Source: an uncultured Armatimonadota bacterium
Lineage (GTDB): Bacteria; Armatimonadota; Fimbriimonadia; Fimbriimonadales; Fimbriimonadaceae
Direction: 5' to 3'
Length of the DNA: 64,000 bases
Assembly (NCBI GenBank): GCA_903927025.1
Contig: CAIYLG010000052.1
Location: 62,001-126,000, forward strand
The notes under the pieces were generated by a model. That model worked only from the letters and a program-made list of their open reading frames with translations, had not been told where the DNA came from and searched no databases. Positions 31,842 to 41,649 of this stretch are shown here, piece by piece (the stretch's first letter is position 1; each line of letters starts with the position of its first letter). The position numbers and the translations under genes are program-made.

Positions 31842-33212
31842 ATGACGGTTGTGATTAATCGCAGGAAAAGGGTTCTGCGCTGGCTGATTGCCATCGTCGC
31901 CGCGTTGGGATTGGTCCTCTTTGTATTCTGGAAGAGTTCTTTGCTCTCCATGGCGCCGGATTTGCTCGCTCAAGAGCTCGTTCTCGCCGAACGTGACGGC
32001 ATCCCTACAACACCCGAGGATCTTAAAGTGCACATCGGCGTGCCACCGGCCGCGAATGCCGGTCCCTTGCTCAAGCAGGCTTTCTCCGCGATTAAGAAGT
32101 GGAAGGCCACAGATGAAGGCAAAGCCGTCCTGAAAGTGACCGGAAGCTTTCAGCAAGTCGGATCCCTAAAGCCTGCAGACATCGAGAGGGTAGGCCCTGC
32201 AGTCTCAGAACAGCGAGAAATCTTTAGTCTTCTCTCCGCTGCGGTTGAAAGACCTCGAGTGGACTTTGAGCTCAACTATCATCGAGGAGCAGCAACAGAA
32301 TTTCCCGAACTCGAGCAGGAGCGAGCCGGCGTGGCTCTGCTGGTCATTCGGTCCCGGTATGAGCTTCAGGAGGGCAAGCAACAACAGGCAATCGCAACCC
32401 TCGACCTCGCCGCCAAGGTATCCAGGCTGGTGACCCAAGACCCTTCGGTGATCGGCCTCCTGATTGGGTCCTCGACCCGCAACCTGGTTTGCGACACGGT
32501 GACGACATTTATTCTGGCCAATCCAACACGGCAAGATGTCCTCGGTTCCGCACGCCATGTTCTGGAGGACCTTGGAGGTATTCCGGACTTGGCGCCTGCC
32601 CTGCAGTCTGAGTTCGTGATGTCCCTCATCACGATCGATCAGGTGAGAAGTTCGAAACTGCCGGGAGATGCTTTCGGAACAGAGCGAAAGGGGCGAATGG
32701 TGTCGCTCGCCCAGTTCGGACCCATCGGCGCGGTGTTTGAGCTGAGGTACGTCCAAACGTTTCGGAATATGTATGAGCAGGTCGTTCACAGTCGCCGCTC
32801 TGTTCTACAGATGCACAAGGCCCTCATAAAGGTTCAGATCGACTTGGATCGAAACAGCAGAGCCGATTGGACCTACACTCTCACCGAATTACTGGCACCG
32901 GTTTTCGAGGGCATCCCGATGAGCTTAGGGGAAAGTGAGGCCAAGCGTCACGTCCTTCTCGCCGCAATCGACTTACTGGACCTAAGAAACCAGAAGGGTA
33001 AGGCGGTTGCGTTAACCCCAGGCAGCCAGTCCTACTGGATAGATCCCTTTACTGAAAAGCCGCTCAAGATTCGCGCTCAGAAGGATGGCTTCATTGTTTA
33101 CAGCGTTGGACGAGATGAGAAAGACAATGGCGGAAAACCCCGTCCGAAGAATTCCTTCTATGAGGGCTACGACATTACGTTCTCCTTTCCGAAGCCAACG
33201 TCTCAAAATTAG
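31842..33212 (+). CDS. Membrane-anchored protein, unknown
   Basis: 456 residues. A basic N-terminus and one membrane helix (about 13-31, 'WLIAIVAALGLVLFVFW') anchor a long, mostly helical extracytoplasmic part. Similar large helical proteins with a 'GLPPTTPEDL'-like start (here 'DGIPTTPEDLKVHIG') are common in Planctomycetes and Armatimonadota, as far as I recall, but without known function. The C-terminal region ('LKIRAQKDGFIVYSVGRDEK', 'YDITFSFP') is typical of that group. Confidence 0.72.
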   Translation: MTVVINRRKRVLRWLIAIVAALGLVLFVFWKSSLLSMAPDLLAQELVLAERDGIPTTPEDLKVHIGVPPAANAGPLLKQAFSAIKKWKATDEGKAVLKVTGSFQQVGSLKPADIERVGPAVSEQREIFSLLSAAVERPRVDFELNYHRGAATEFPELEQERAGVALLVIRSRYELQEGKQQQAIATLDLAAKVSRLVTQDPSVIGLLIGSSTRNLVCDTVTTFILANPTRQDVLGSARHVLEDLGGIPDLAPALQSEFVMSLITIDQVRSSKLPGDAFGTERKGRMVSLAQFGPIGAVFELRYVQTFRNMYEQVVHSRRSVLQMHKALIKVQIDLDRNSRADWTYTLTELLAPVFEGIPMSLGESEAKRHVLLAAIDLLDLRNQKGKAVALTPGSQSYWIDPFTEKPLKIRAQKDGFIVYSVGRDEKDNGGKPRPKNSFYEGYDITFSFPKPTSQN

Positions 33213-33328
33213 GCAATCAGGCTAAAACGTGGAAATTGACACTCCCGTTCGGCCTTGAATCGCCCAAAACCAAGGGATGACATTCGGGTTCTTGCACCTC
33301 CAATCGTCGCTCCCATTGGGAGGTCGCT

Positions 33329-33841
33329 ATGATTTGTAGCCTTCTCGTAGCTTCCACGCTCCTTGAACGGGCTCCACTCGATATTGAGAGCCTCATGATC
33401 GGCAGTTGGGTCGGAACCCTGGAGTATCGGGACTTCTCGGACAACTCTCGGGAAAGGCTCGGGACCCTCTTGAGGATATTCCGCGATAAATCCTCCGGAC
33501 GGCTGGTGCTGCGGTACGTCTACGACGATGGACCCACGAAAGTGGTCCAGGACCGAGACGAAGTCACGGTTGACGCTGCTTCCGGGAAGTACACCGTGTT
33601 CGATTCGACCGGCAAGCCGAACGACATGTACTCCTTTAGCCCTCCCGTTGCTTGGAATTCGAAAGGAAAGAACTCGATCGTCCTTTCAGGGAGGGGCACT
33701 GAAAATGGATCTGCGGTTGAGATCCGTCAGACGCTAAAGATTGAGCCTGACAAGCTGGAGATCCTGAGGGAAAGCAGACTGGCCGGTCAACCCTTTGCCT
33801 TCCGTCATGAGTATCGGTTCAATCGAGTTTCCCGTCCTTAA
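33329..33841 (+). CDS. Probable secreted protein, unknown
   Basis: 170 residues. A short hydrophobic start ('MICSLLVASTLLERAP') may be a signal peptide. The body is beta-rich ('IGSWVGTLEYRDFSDNSRER', 'GRLVLRYVYDDG', 'FAFRHEYRFNRV') and looks like a small beta-barrel or lipocalin-type fold. No family is recognised. Its TAA is interlocked with the stop of the convergent AraC-type gene in TTAA at 33838-33841. Confidence 0.65.
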   Translation: MICSLLVASTLLERAPLDIESLMIGSWVGTLEYRDFSDNSRERLGTLLRIFRDKSSGRLVLRYVYDDGPTKVVQDRDEVTVDAASGKYTVFDSTGKPNDMYSFSPPVAWNSKGKNSIVLSGRGTENGSAVEIRQTLKIEPDKLEILRESRLAGQPFAFRHEYRFNRVSRP

Positions 33842-34977
33842 GACGCGCTCTCCTGGTTGCCGGGGAGCGGTATGTCGGCGTTATTGGCTGCACCTATTCG
33901 GGCACTATCTCGATACTGGGTCGGCGTGCTCCCGATGACAATGCGAAACCATCGATTAAAGCTTGCCTTAGAGTTAAATCCACACTCAAGGGCAAGCTCT
34001 TGAATAGATAGATCTTCGGCTGGGTCGCTAAGTCGCCTTGCAACTTCAGTGATACGGTGGCGGTTGATCCATTCGGCAAAGGTGATTTCGTATCCCTGAT
34101 TGATCGCCTTTGAGAGACGTGTTTCCGAAGTATTAAGCGCCTTCGCCGCCAACGAAATGGAGAGCTGAGGGTCACGCCAAAAGCTCAACTCTGCCAATTC
34201 TCTGCCGTATTCGTCAGCTGCGGCTCGCCAATCGATCTCTTTTGTCGGCAGTGGGTCTAGCACCACGGGAAAGTGAATCTCGGCGAATTGAAAGGCTGTG
34301 AACCCAAATGCGTAAACCGTCAGCGTGAGCATCACGTAAAACGGAAACATCTGAAAGTAATTGAGCTCACGGAAGCAAAGGCCCCAAACCTTTGCCCCGA
34401 CAAAAGCCAGCAGGGTGGCAGAGAGCGGTACAAGGACGGTGCGCAGGTACCTGAGCCGGTGTGCATCAGGGTCGCCAAATTGATTCTTCAGCCAGACCTC
34501 GTATTGCAGATACCTGCGCCATGTCAAATATGTGTAGGTTGAAAGCGAAAGGACGACCAACACTGTTTCGCAGGTATTGAACGCCGTGCCGATGTGCGTC
34601 TCAAACCACTGTTTGAACTTAAGCGGTTGGGCGAACAGGACACAATAGATCGCGAATTGAGCGATTGGGGGCACCAGATGCAGCTTCCATCTCGGAGCTG
34701 CGTCCGGAAGAGTGATGCTGCAGATATAAAGATACAGCAACGGCCCTGTGGCGAGCCCCATATCGAAAGGGGCCAAATCCAACCAGGGGTACGCGTTATA
34801 GAAGCCTGCGTAGCCAATAATGTAAGGCACGAGTTTAAGCGCCAATACAAGCACGAGAGCGGCCAGAAGTCTGTTTGGTCTTCGGTTGACGTTCTTGCGC
34901 AGAAGACCTGCCGCAACAACGCCTCCTTGAATGGCGCCGAGCATCAGCACGAAGCTCATCGAACCGAATCGGATCAT
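33838..34977 (-). CDS. Membrane-bound AraC-family regulator
   Basis: 379 residues. About seven hydrophobic segments in the first 240 residues are followed by an AraC-type double HTH at about 265-365 ('LSISLAAKALNTSETRLSKA', 'SIQELALECGFNSKASFNRW', 'FRIVIGSTPTQYRD'). This layout is known from regulators that sense a signal in the membrane and bind DNA directly. The signal and targets are unknown, and no obvious target gene is adjacent. Confidence 0.87.
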   Translation of the reverse strand: MIRFGSMSFVLMLGAIQGGVVAAGLLRKNVNRRPNRLLAALVLVLALKLVPYIIGYAGFYNAYPWLDLAPFDMGLATGPLLYLYICSITLPDAAPRWKLHLVPPIAQFAIYCVLFAQPLKFKQWFETHIGTAFNTCETVLVVLSLSTYTYLTWRRYLQYEVWLKNQFGDPDAHRLRYLRTVLVPLSATLLAFVGAKVWGLCFRELNYFQMFPFYVMLTLTVYAFGFTAFQFAEIHFPVVLDPLPTKEIDWRAAADEYGRELAELSFWRDPQLSISLAAKALNTSETRLSKAINQGYEITFAEWINRHRITEVARRLSDPAEDLSIQELALECGFNSKASFNRWFRIVIGSTPTQYRDSARIGAANNADIPLPGNQESAS

Positions 34978-35036
34978 TGACTTCTATTGTCCGTACGGAT
35001 GCCCGGATTTGGATGCTTGAAGTTTGAAACTCGCGA

Positions 35037-35948
35037 CTACCAGCCGCGAGTTGCCATGAGTTCCTTCTGGCTAAGTGCGCCTACATTGATGCCGACCATC
35101 GGTTCGCCGAGGCCAGCGCTTATCTCTGCAAGCTTCTTCGCATCCTTGTAGAACAGCACCGATTCGACGATAGCTTTGGCTCGTCGCTCCGGTTCGCTTG
35201 ACTTGAAGATTCCAGAGCCAACGAAGACAGTTTCAGCACCTAGCTTCATCATCATCGCAGCATCTGCAGGAGTTGCGATGCCGCCGGCAGAAAAATTGGG
35301 GACGGGGAGCTTTCCTCGCTCCTTGACTTCCCGAATCAGTTCGATGCTTGCCTGATGCTCCTTCGCCAGCACGTACAGCTCATCTTCGCGGGCATTTTGA
35401 ACTTGGCGAATCTCACGCATGATCGTTCGCATATGGCGAACAGCCTCGACGACGTCTCCTGTTCCCGCTTCGCCCTTTGTTCGAATCATTGCCGCACCTT
35501 CTGCGCAGCGGCGCAATGCCTCTCCGAGGTTGCGGGCTCCGCAGACGAACGGAATGGTGAACGGATGCTTGTCCACATGATTCTCTTCGTCAGCAGGTGT
35601 CAGCACCTCGCTCTCGTCGATGAAGTCGACTTCGAGCGCCTGAAGAATCGCTGCTTCGACGAAGTGTCCGATTCGGCACTTTGCCATGACTGGAATCGAG
35701 ACGACGCTCTTAATTGCGAGGATCATTTCCGGATCGCTCATCCGCGAAACGCCGCCGTCTCGGCGAATATCGGCTGGGACTCTTTCGAGTGCCATCACTG
35801 CAACAGCGCCGGCGTCCTCGGCAATCTTTGCCTGGTCGGTATTGACGACATCCATGATGACGCCGCCCTTCAGCATCTCAGCAAGACCGACCTTTTCTCT
35901 CCAGGTCTTCAGCGCGGCGCCGCTATTTGAATTCAAAACTGTGCTCAT
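35037..35948 (-). CDS. pdxS: Pyridoxal 5'-phosphate synthase lyase subunit PdxS
   Basis: 303 residues from ATG 35948, which has GGAG a few bases upstream; a TTG at 35969 is in frame but overlaps the likely -10 box (TATAAT on the minus strand, 35974-35969). The protein has the active Lys regions '[20 protein letters not shown]' and '[12 protein letters not shown]' and the phosphate loop '[20 protein letters not shown]'. It makes PLP from ribose 5-phosphate, glyceraldehyde 3-phosphate and ammonia. The glutaminase partner gene pdxT is not next to it. Confidence 0.97.
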   Translation of the reverse strand: MSTVLNSNSGAALKTWREKVGLAEMLKGGVIMDVVNTDQAKIAEDAGAVAVMALERVPADIRRDGGVSRMSDPEMILAIKSVVSIPVMAKCRIGHFVEAAILQALEVDFIDESEVLTPADEENHVDKHPFTIPFVCGARNLGEALRRCAEGAAMIRTKGEAGTGDVVEAVRHMRTIMREIRQVQNAREDELYVLAKEHQASIELIREVKERGKLPVPNFSAGGIATPADAAMMMKLGAETVFVGSGIFKSSEPERRAKAIVESVLFYKDAKKLAEISAGLGEPMVGINVGALSQKELMATRGW

Positions 35949-36143
35949 TCGTTGCTCCGGGAAGCTCAATTATACCGTTGGCACCCCTAACGGCCCGGTT
36001 TTGGGTCAGTTCAGTGCTGCCCTAGAAAAAGGAGAACAGTGCAGTTATGTCCGCGTAACCAATGACAATTTACCGGGAAAGGCGCCGAAATCCTTGGCCT
36101 ATACTGGGGAGGTCTAATACCGCTCAGGGAAGGAGATGTCGCT

Positions 36144-37268
36144 GTGCTCGTCGGATTGTTGCGCGAAGAAGCGTTAGGTGAGCGGCGGGTGGCCCTAGTG
36201 CCCGCCGGAGTCGCCGCCTTTAAAAAGGCAAAAGTTGAAATCGTCATTGAACAGGGTGCCGGAGTTGAATCCGGGTATTCGGATAGTGCCTATCAGGATG
36301 CAGGAGCAGAAATTGCTTCGGCAGCTGACATCGTTAAGAGGGCGGATGTCCTCGTTGGCGTTAGGCCCCCCAAAGTAAGCCTTCGATCAGGTCAGGTCTC
36401 GGTCGCAATTTACGACCCACTGTCCGCCCCAGCAGAAGTTCCCGCCGCGTCCGGCGCCACTATCTTTTCGCTGGATTTGATTCCCAGGACCACTCGCGCT
36501 CAAGCGATGGACGTCCTATCCTCGCAGTCCAATCTTGCGGGCTACCTCGGCGTCCTGCTGGGTGCGACGGAACTCACAAAAATTCTGCCGATGATGACTA
36601 CGGCCGCAGGCACGCTGCCTCCCGCCAAGATCCTCATTCTCGGCGCAGGCGTTGCCGGTCTACAGGCTATCGCCACTGCAAGACGTCTGGGTGCGGTGGT
36701 AAGCGCTTACGACGTCCGTTCTGCTGTTAAAGAGCAGATTGAAAGTCTTGGAGCTCGATTTGTGGAGCTTCCAATCGACGCAGGTGACTCTCAGACGTCA
36801 GGCGGATACGCCAAGGCGATGGGCGAAGAGTTTTACGCCAGACAGAGACAGCTCCTTGGAGACGTTCTGTCTGAAATGGACATGGTCGTAACAACCGCCC
36901 TTGTTCCCGGCATGAAGGCTCCCATCCTGGTCACACAGGCAATGGCAGAGAGGATGCATCCTGGTTCGGTCATCGTGGACTTGGCGGCGGAACGCGGTGG
37001 AAACTGCGAACTGACTCAGCCAGGCGAAACGATCATCCACAACGGAGTCAAGATCCTCGGGCCACTCAACCTCTCCTCGAAACTGGCAACTCACGCCAGC
37101 CTGCTGTTCAGCAAGAACGTGGTGACGTTTGTGCTGAACATGGTGAAGGACGGAGCGATTGAAATGAACATGGAAGACCCAATTGTCACAGGGTCGATGG
37201 TCGCGAAGGGCGGAGAGATTGTCCACCCAGCGGTTCGAGAGAAGCTCGGACTGGGGAGCGCAAGCTAA
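36144..37268 (+). CDS. pntAA: NAD(P) transhydrogenase, alpha-1 (NAD-binding) subunit
   Basis: 374 residues from a GTG with AAGGAG at 36130-36135. It is the soluble dI component: 'EERVALVPAGV'-like start ('GERRVALVPAGVAAFKKA'), the NAD fold 'ILILGAGVAGLQAIATARRL' with acidic 'SAYDVRSAV', and the mobile loop. It binds NADH and passes hydride to NADP bound by the beta part. A likely -10 box TATACT is at 36100-36105. The next gene starts at its last base, so they are coupled. Confidence 0.95.
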   Translation: MLVGLLREEALGERRVALVPAGVAAFKKAKVEIVIEQGAGVESGYSDSAYQDAGAEIASAADIVKRADVLVGVRPPKVSLRSGQVSVAIYDPLSAPAEVPAASGATIFSLDLIPRTTRAQAMDVLSSQSNLAGYLGVLLGATELTKILPMMTTAAGTLPPAKILILGAGVAGLQAIATARRLGAVVSAYDVRSAVKEQIESLGARFVELPIDAGDSQTSGGYAKAMGEEFYARQRQLLGDVLSEMDMVVTTALVPGMKAPILVTQAMAERMHPGSVIVDLAAERGGNCELTQPGETIIHNGVKILGPLNLSSKLATHASLLFSKNVVTFVLNMVKDGAIEMNMEDPIVTGSMVAKGGEIVHPAVREKLGLGSAS

Positions 37269-39022
37269 TGGGCAACCTTATTTCCAACCTGTTCATCTTC
37301 CTCTTGGCAACGTTCCTGGGCCTTGAGGTAATCCGCCGCGTTTCACCGCTTCTCCACACGCCGCTGATGTCGCTGACCAATGCGATCTCAGCGATTTCGC
37401 TCGTGGGTTCGCTCACGATTCTGGGGCGAGCTGAGACGAGTCTGAGTATCACGCTTGGAGCGATTGCAGTTGTTGCATCCACAACCAACGTGGTTTCTGG
37501 CTTCCTCATCACGGACCGAATGCTGAAGATGTTCAAGACGCGCAAGCCTGGCGCGGCGAACGGCTACTTCCTTCCAGTATTCCTCGTGGCGGCAGTAAGC
37601 ACCGGAGGCGTTGACCTTGGAAATCACGCCTTAACCGACTTCGGCTATCTCATCGCTTCTGGACTGTTCGTCATGTCCCTGAAGTGGATGAACCACCCCA
37701 AGACCGCCCGAATGGGCGTTTGGGCTGGAGAAGTCGGAATGGGTCTGGCCATTCTCGGCACAATTATGGCGCTGGCAACTGATCCTTCACTTGAGGGTCG
37801 CCAACCCGCATACGGCTACATCATCGGCGCGCTTGCCCTGGGAACCATCATCGGCTACCCAATCTCTCGCGTTGCCATGACGGCGGTTCCTCAAAGAACG
37901 GCTCTCTCCCATGCCTTTGGTGGTCTCGCGGCCGGCCTTGTGGGAACCTCTGAATACTTCCTGGCGCTGCCTAAGGGCGGACCGGGAGGCCTCACCGTCG
38001 CGATCATCGCGTTTGAAGTTCTTCTTGGCTTCATCACCTTCACCGGATCGCTCATCGCCTTTGGCAAACTTGCCGAGAAGATCTCTGGCAAGCCGATTAC
38101 CTACTCGGGCCAGAACGCAATCAACGGCGTCCTGTTCCTGATTGCAGTGGGATGCGCCGTCGGCGTGGTCATCAACCCGCAGCTCTCGTTCCTTTATCTG
38201 ATCTTTGGCGGTCTTTCCCTCCTCTTCGGTGTCCTTCTGGTCATCCCAATTGGCGGAGCGGACATGCCTACGGTCATTTCGCTCCTGAACTCTTACGCCG
38301 GCCTCAGCGCCTGCGCAATGGGATTCGTGCTCAACAGCCCGATGCTGATCATTGCTGGCGCCCTAGACGGGTCCAGCGGTCTCATCCTCAGCATCATCAT
38401 GTGCAAGGCGATGAATCGCAGCTTCACCAACGTGCTCTTTGGAGCGTTCGGTGCACCCACGGCCGCAAAGGCTGCGGGCGAAGTGAAGCCAATTCGATCT
38501 GCCAGCGCTGAAGAAGCGGCATCCATTCTTGGTTCCGCCTCTTCGGTGGTCATCGTTCCTGGTTACGGAATGGCAGTCGCCCAGGCTCAGCACAAAGTGC
38601 GAGAGCTGTACGATGCGCTTACAAAGAAGGGCATCAACGTTCAGTTCGCCATCCACCCGGTTGCGGGTCGAATGCCGGGCCACATGAACGTTCTGCTCGC
38701 CGAAGCCGACATTCCTTACGACAAGCTCATTGAAATGGATGGCATCAATGGCGATTTCCCGCAGACAGACGTTGCCCTCGTCATTGGCGCCAACGACGTC
38801 ACTAACCCTGCGGCAAAGAATGACCCAACGAGCCCCATCTACGGTATGCCGATCCTCGACGTCTATCGAGCGAGAACGGTCATGGTCATCAAGCGATCCA
38901 TGTCCAGCGGCTTCGCCGGAATCGACAACGAGCTGTACACCATGGACAACACTCTGATGCTGTTCGGTGATGCGAAGCACTTCGTTGGAGAACTCGTCAA
39001 GGAACTGGGCGCTTCTCACTAG
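37268..39022 (+). CDS. pntB: Fused transhydrogenase alpha-2 membrane domain and beta subunit
   Basis: 584 residues. Residues about 1-95 match the membrane subunit PntAB ('NLFIFLLATFLGLEVIRRVS', 'PLMSLTNAISAISLVGSL'). After a short linker ('KPGAANGYFLPVF') residues about 115-584 are PntB, with membrane helices and the NADP domain ('VVIVPGYGMAVAQAQHKVRE', 'HPVAGRMPGHMNVLLAEADI', 'VIGANDVTNPAAK'). The enzyme uses the proton gradient to make NADPH. In most bacteria the alpha-2 part is separate or fused to alpha-1; here it is fused to beta. A terminator follows. Confidence 0.93.
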   Translation: MGNLISNLFIFLLATFLGLEVIRRVSPLLHTPLMSLTNAISAISLVGSLTILGRAETSLSITLGAIAVVASTTNVVSGFLITDRMLKMFKTRKPGAANGYFLPVFLVAAVSTGGVDLGNHALTDFGYLIASGLFVMSLKWMNHPKTARMGVWAGEVGMGLAILGTIMALATDPSLEGRQPAYGYIIGALALGTIIGYPISRVAMTAVPQRTALSHAFGGLAAGLVGTSEYFLALPKGGPGGLTVAIIAFEVLLGFITFTGSLIAFGKLAEKISGKPITYSGQNAINGVLFLIAVGCAVGVVINPQLSFLYLIFGGLSLLFGVLLVIPIGGADMPTVISLLNSYAGLSACAMGFVLNSPMLIIAGALDGSSGLILSIIMCKAMNRSFTNVLFGAFGAPTAAKAAGEVKPIRSASAEEAASILGSASSVVIVPGYGMAVAQAQHKVRELYDALTKKGINVQFAIHPVAGRMPGHMNVLLAEADIPYDKLIEMDGINGDFPQTDVALVIGANDVTNPAAKNDPTSPIYGMPILDVYRARTVMVIKRSMSSGFAGIDNELYTMDNTLMLFGDAKHFVGELVKELGASH

Positions 39023-39042
39023 GAAGCAATCAGCCAGGAGCG

Positions 39043-39083
39043 CGGGAGCCCAGCCATAAGGCTGAGGCTCCCGTTTCTCATTT
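39043..39083 (+). terminator. Terminator after the transhydrogenase genes
   Basis: CGGGAGCC and GGCTCCCG (39043-39050, 39066-39073) form an outer stem with an inner stem CAGCC-ATAA-GGCTG (39051-39064) and one unpaired A. TTTCTCATTT follows. The hairpin is strong; the T tract is interrupted. Confidence 0.8.
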
Positions 39084-39100
39084 AGGGATACTCTGGTGGA

Positions 39101-40219
39101 GTGGATGAACTGAGACTGAAAGCGCTGGACCTAGCGAAAGGGAAGCCCGCCACTCCCAAAGAGTTGGCAAAGGTGGCTGGCGCTACGACTCAAGAAGCTG
39201 CAGCCTGGGCATTTGGACAGTGGGAGCTTCGGCTGCGTGCGAAGGTGAAGTTCAGCCAAGCGGACTCCATGCTCTTTGGCAGAGAAGCGCTCGAACAGTC
39301 CACCCACGAAGCGGTCGCCTCCTACCACGCAAGACTTTTTCCTGTAGATCAGCTTGTTGTCGACTGCACCGCTGGAATTGGCGCGGATCTACTCGCTTTA
39401 GCGCGTCGGGGCCCAGCGGTTGGGTTCGAGCTGGATGCGGAACGCGCGGAAATGGCTCGGTTTAATCTCAATTCCCAGAACTTGGAGGCTGAAGTAAAGG
39501 TTCAGGATTGCCTTGAGAAACCTTGGGGTACCGAATTTGCTTTTGCCGATCCCGCTCGCCGTGTGGAGTCTCGCCGGACCCTGAACCCGGAGGAGTTCAG
39601 TCCGAACCCGACGACCCTAGCGGCAAACATGAGGGACCTCAAACTGGGCGTGATCAAGCTAAGTCCGTTGCTGAGCGACAGTTTCCTTGAGGACCTGGCC
39701 CCAAGATTGGAGTTCATTTCATATGATCGCGAGTGTCGCGAGGTTTTGGCCATCATGGGGATGGAAGCAAAACCGGGACGGTTTGCCATTCATGTGGAGT
39801 CCGGGGAAGCGATTCCTGACGCGTTCCCGCCCGTAGAGGTGCATACACCAGGCCAATACCTTTTTGACGTGGATCCTGCAGCGGTCAGAGCGCATGCTAT
39901 TGGAACCCTCTGTGCCAGGTTCGACCTATCACCGCTTGGCACCGCATCGGGATATCTCACCGGTGAAGTCGCTATATTTTCTCCATGGCTCCGTACCTAC
40001 AGGGTGCTCTATTCTGGAAAAGCTGATCTGAAGACAACCCGGCGCGCTCTTTCGGAACTTGATGTGCGCGTTGCTGAGGTGAAGCAGCGTGGTGCCAAGG
40101 CTGACGTCGATAAGCTGCGAAAGGAGCTTTCGACCTCAGGGAAAAGTGCCGCGTCACTGGTCCTGTGGATGGATGGGGCGAGCGTGAGACACACGCTCGC
40201 CGTTTTAGAGTCCCAATAG
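39101..40219 (+). CDS. Class I methyltransferase with C-terminal THUMP-like domain
   Basis: 372 residues from GTG 39101. An N-terminal helical part (1-75) precedes the Rossmann fold with 'VVDCTAGIGADLLALARRG' and 'VGFELDAERAEMARFNL', and 'FADPARR' at the catalytic position. The C-terminal third (about 290-372, ending 'LVLWMDGASVRHTLAVL') matches the THUMP_like domain found in these proteins. RNA is the probable substrate, inferred from the domain. It lies just after the terminator of the transhydrogenase genes. Confidence 0.82.
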   Translation: MDELRLKALDLAKGKPATPKELAKVAGATTQEAAAWAFGQWELRLRAKVKFSQADSMLFGREALEQSTHEAVASYHARLFPVDQLVVDCTAGIGADLLALARRGPAVGFELDAERAEMARFNLNSQNLEAEVKVQDCLEKPWGTEFAFADPARRVESRRTLNPEEFSPNPTTLAANMRDLKLGVIKLSPLLSDSFLEDLAPRLEFISYDRECREVLAIMGMEAKPGRFAIHVESGEAIPDAFPPVEVHTPGQYLFDVDPAAVRAHAIGTLCARFDLSPLGTASGYLTGEVAIFSPWLRTYRVLYSGKADLKTTRRALSELDVRVAEVKQRGAKADVDKLRKELSTSGKSAASLVLWMDGASVRHTLAVLESQ

Positions 40220-40223
40220 GGAT

Positions 40224-40394
40224 CTATTCGTTTTCTTTGGCTTCTTTCTGAAGCTTTGCGTACTCTTCTGGGCTGAGCGGCTTCAAGGCATCCTCTGCGG
40301 TTCCTGGATCTGGGCTACCGACTTCTGTGCTGGATCCTTCCGAAGTCACGTCTGAAAATCCGTCTACTTCGCCATCGGTAAGAAATACGTTCAT
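40224..40394 (-). CDS. Small acidic protein, unknown (56 residues)
   Basis: I chose ATG 40394 because GGGAG lies 9 bases upstream; longer starts run into the hisC promoter. The protein is acidic with a disordered middle rich in Gly, Ser, Thr, Asp and Glu, and ends in a helix ('LSPEEYAKLQKEAKENE'). No family is recognised. It is convergent with the methyltransferase gene upstream (gap of 4 bases) and divergent from hisC. Confidence 0.55.
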   Translation of the reverse strand: MNVFLTDGEVDGFSDVTSEGSSTEVGSPDPGTAEDALKPLSPEEYAKLQKEAKENE

Positions 40395-40539
40395 GTTTTT
40401 TGCTCCCAGGCGCACCGCGCCTAACATTGTTCTACGGATCGTTTTGGCTGTGCGATCCGTGGGAATGTTCCCGAGTGAATGGAGCCAACAAGAACTTAAC
40501 ATTTCATGAGATGGGGGGTTGGCGATACACTCGCTACAC

Positions 40540-41640
40540 ATGGGAATCCGCCACACCAGGGTCGTAGATGGATTGACCGCCGCCACACCCTTTGTGGGCC
40601 CCGAAGCTCTTGAGCGACGCTCAGGGAGCAAAATCGAACTCCGGCTGGGAGCAAACGAGAGTCCGTTTGGCCCGTCGCCGCAAGCCGTTGCTGCGATGCA
40701 GGCTAAAACAGAAATAGCCCAGTTCTACGGTGACCCCGAAGGAGTCCTGTTGAGAAGACGGCTTTCCGAGCTGCTTTCCGTGCCAGCCGAAAATATTGTC
40801 CTGGGTGCCGGAATTGACGAGCTCCTTGGCCAAGCTTGCCGTTTGGTTGTGGAGCCGGATGATGTGGTGGTGACCACTCTTGGCTCCTACCCCACTTTCG
40901 ACTATGGGGCGATCGGGTGCGGAGCGCGCATCCTTCGGGTTCCTTATCTCCATGAATCCGTCGATGTTTCCGGCCTTCTCAACGCTGCCGCTGAATCCAA
41001 GGCAAAGTTAATCTATGTCGCCAATCCTGACAACCCATCCGGCAGCTGGCTGGAACCAAGGGTCATTCAACAACTGATTGAAAACCTGCCAAGTGGCTGC
41101 CTGTTGCTGCTAGACGAAGCCTACGTCGAATTTGCGCCTTCGGCGCTTCCACTCGATGTTGAGAGCCCGTCGGTTATTCGAGTCCGCACGTTTTCCAAAG
41201 CTCATGGGATGGCTGGGCTCCGCATCGCCTACGCTGTCTCGCACTCATATCACTGCATGGGACTCAATAAAATTCGCTTCCACTTCGCGGTGAATTCGGT
41301 AGCTCTTGCGGGTGCGCTTGCATCGCTGAATGCTCCCGAACACGTTGAACACGTCGTGCATGAAACGAAGCTGGGAAGGCAGCGAATGGCAGTTCGATTC
41401 GCTGCGTTGGGGTTTCGCTCGCTGCCATCGCATACCAATTTCCTAACCGTCGATATAGGCTCGAGAACGAGGGCGGAGGCAATTCTGGAGCGTTTGCTTT
41501 CTCTGGGAGTCTTCATTCGCAAGCCGGGACTCCCTCCGCTCGATACGTGTATCCGCGTTACCGTCGGACGCGTGGAAGAGCAGGACGCGTTCTTTCGGGC
41601 GTTCGAACAGGTTCTGCGAGAAACCGAACATGCCCGGTAG
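40540..41640 (+). CDS. hisC: Histidinol-phosphate aminotransferase-like PLP enzyme
   Basis: 366 residues from ATG 40540; the in-frame TTG at 40519 overlaps the probable -10 (TACACT-like), so the message may have almost no leader. The aminotransferase class I/II fold is clear: 'LRLGANESPFGPSPQAV', 'YGDPEGVLLRRRLSEL', 'VANPDNPSGSW', 'LLLDEAYVEFA' and the PLP Lys in 'TFSKAHGMAGLRIAYA'. HisC is the best guess, but related enzymes for phenylalanine or threonine phosphate cannot be excluded, since no other his genes are nearby. The methyltransferase gene follows after 9 bases. Confidence 0.82.
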   Translation: MGIRHTRVVDGLTAATPFVGPEALERRSGSKIELRLGANESPFGPSPQAVAAMQAKTEIAQFYGDPEGVLLRRRLSELLSVPAENIVLGAGIDELLGQACRLVVEPDDVVVTTLGSYPTFDYGAIGCGARILRVPYLHESVDVSGLLNAAAESKAKLIYVANPDNPSGSWLEPRVIQQLIENLPSGCLLLLDEAYVEFAPSALPLDVESPSVIRVRTFSKAHGMAGLRIAYAVSHSYHCMGLNKIRFHFAVNSVALAGALASLNAPEHVEHVVHETKLGRQRMAVRFAALGFRSLPSHTNFLTVDIGSRTRAEAILERLLSLGVFIRKPGLPPLDTCIRVTVGRVEEQDAFFRAFEQVLRETEHAR

Positions 41641-41649
41641 CCTGGAAGG

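Noticed and set aside
36798-37226. A 142-codon minus-strand frame inside the transhydrogenase alpha gene
   Set aside because: It is antisense to a conserved enzyme; its His/Cys-rich text is typical of shadow frames.
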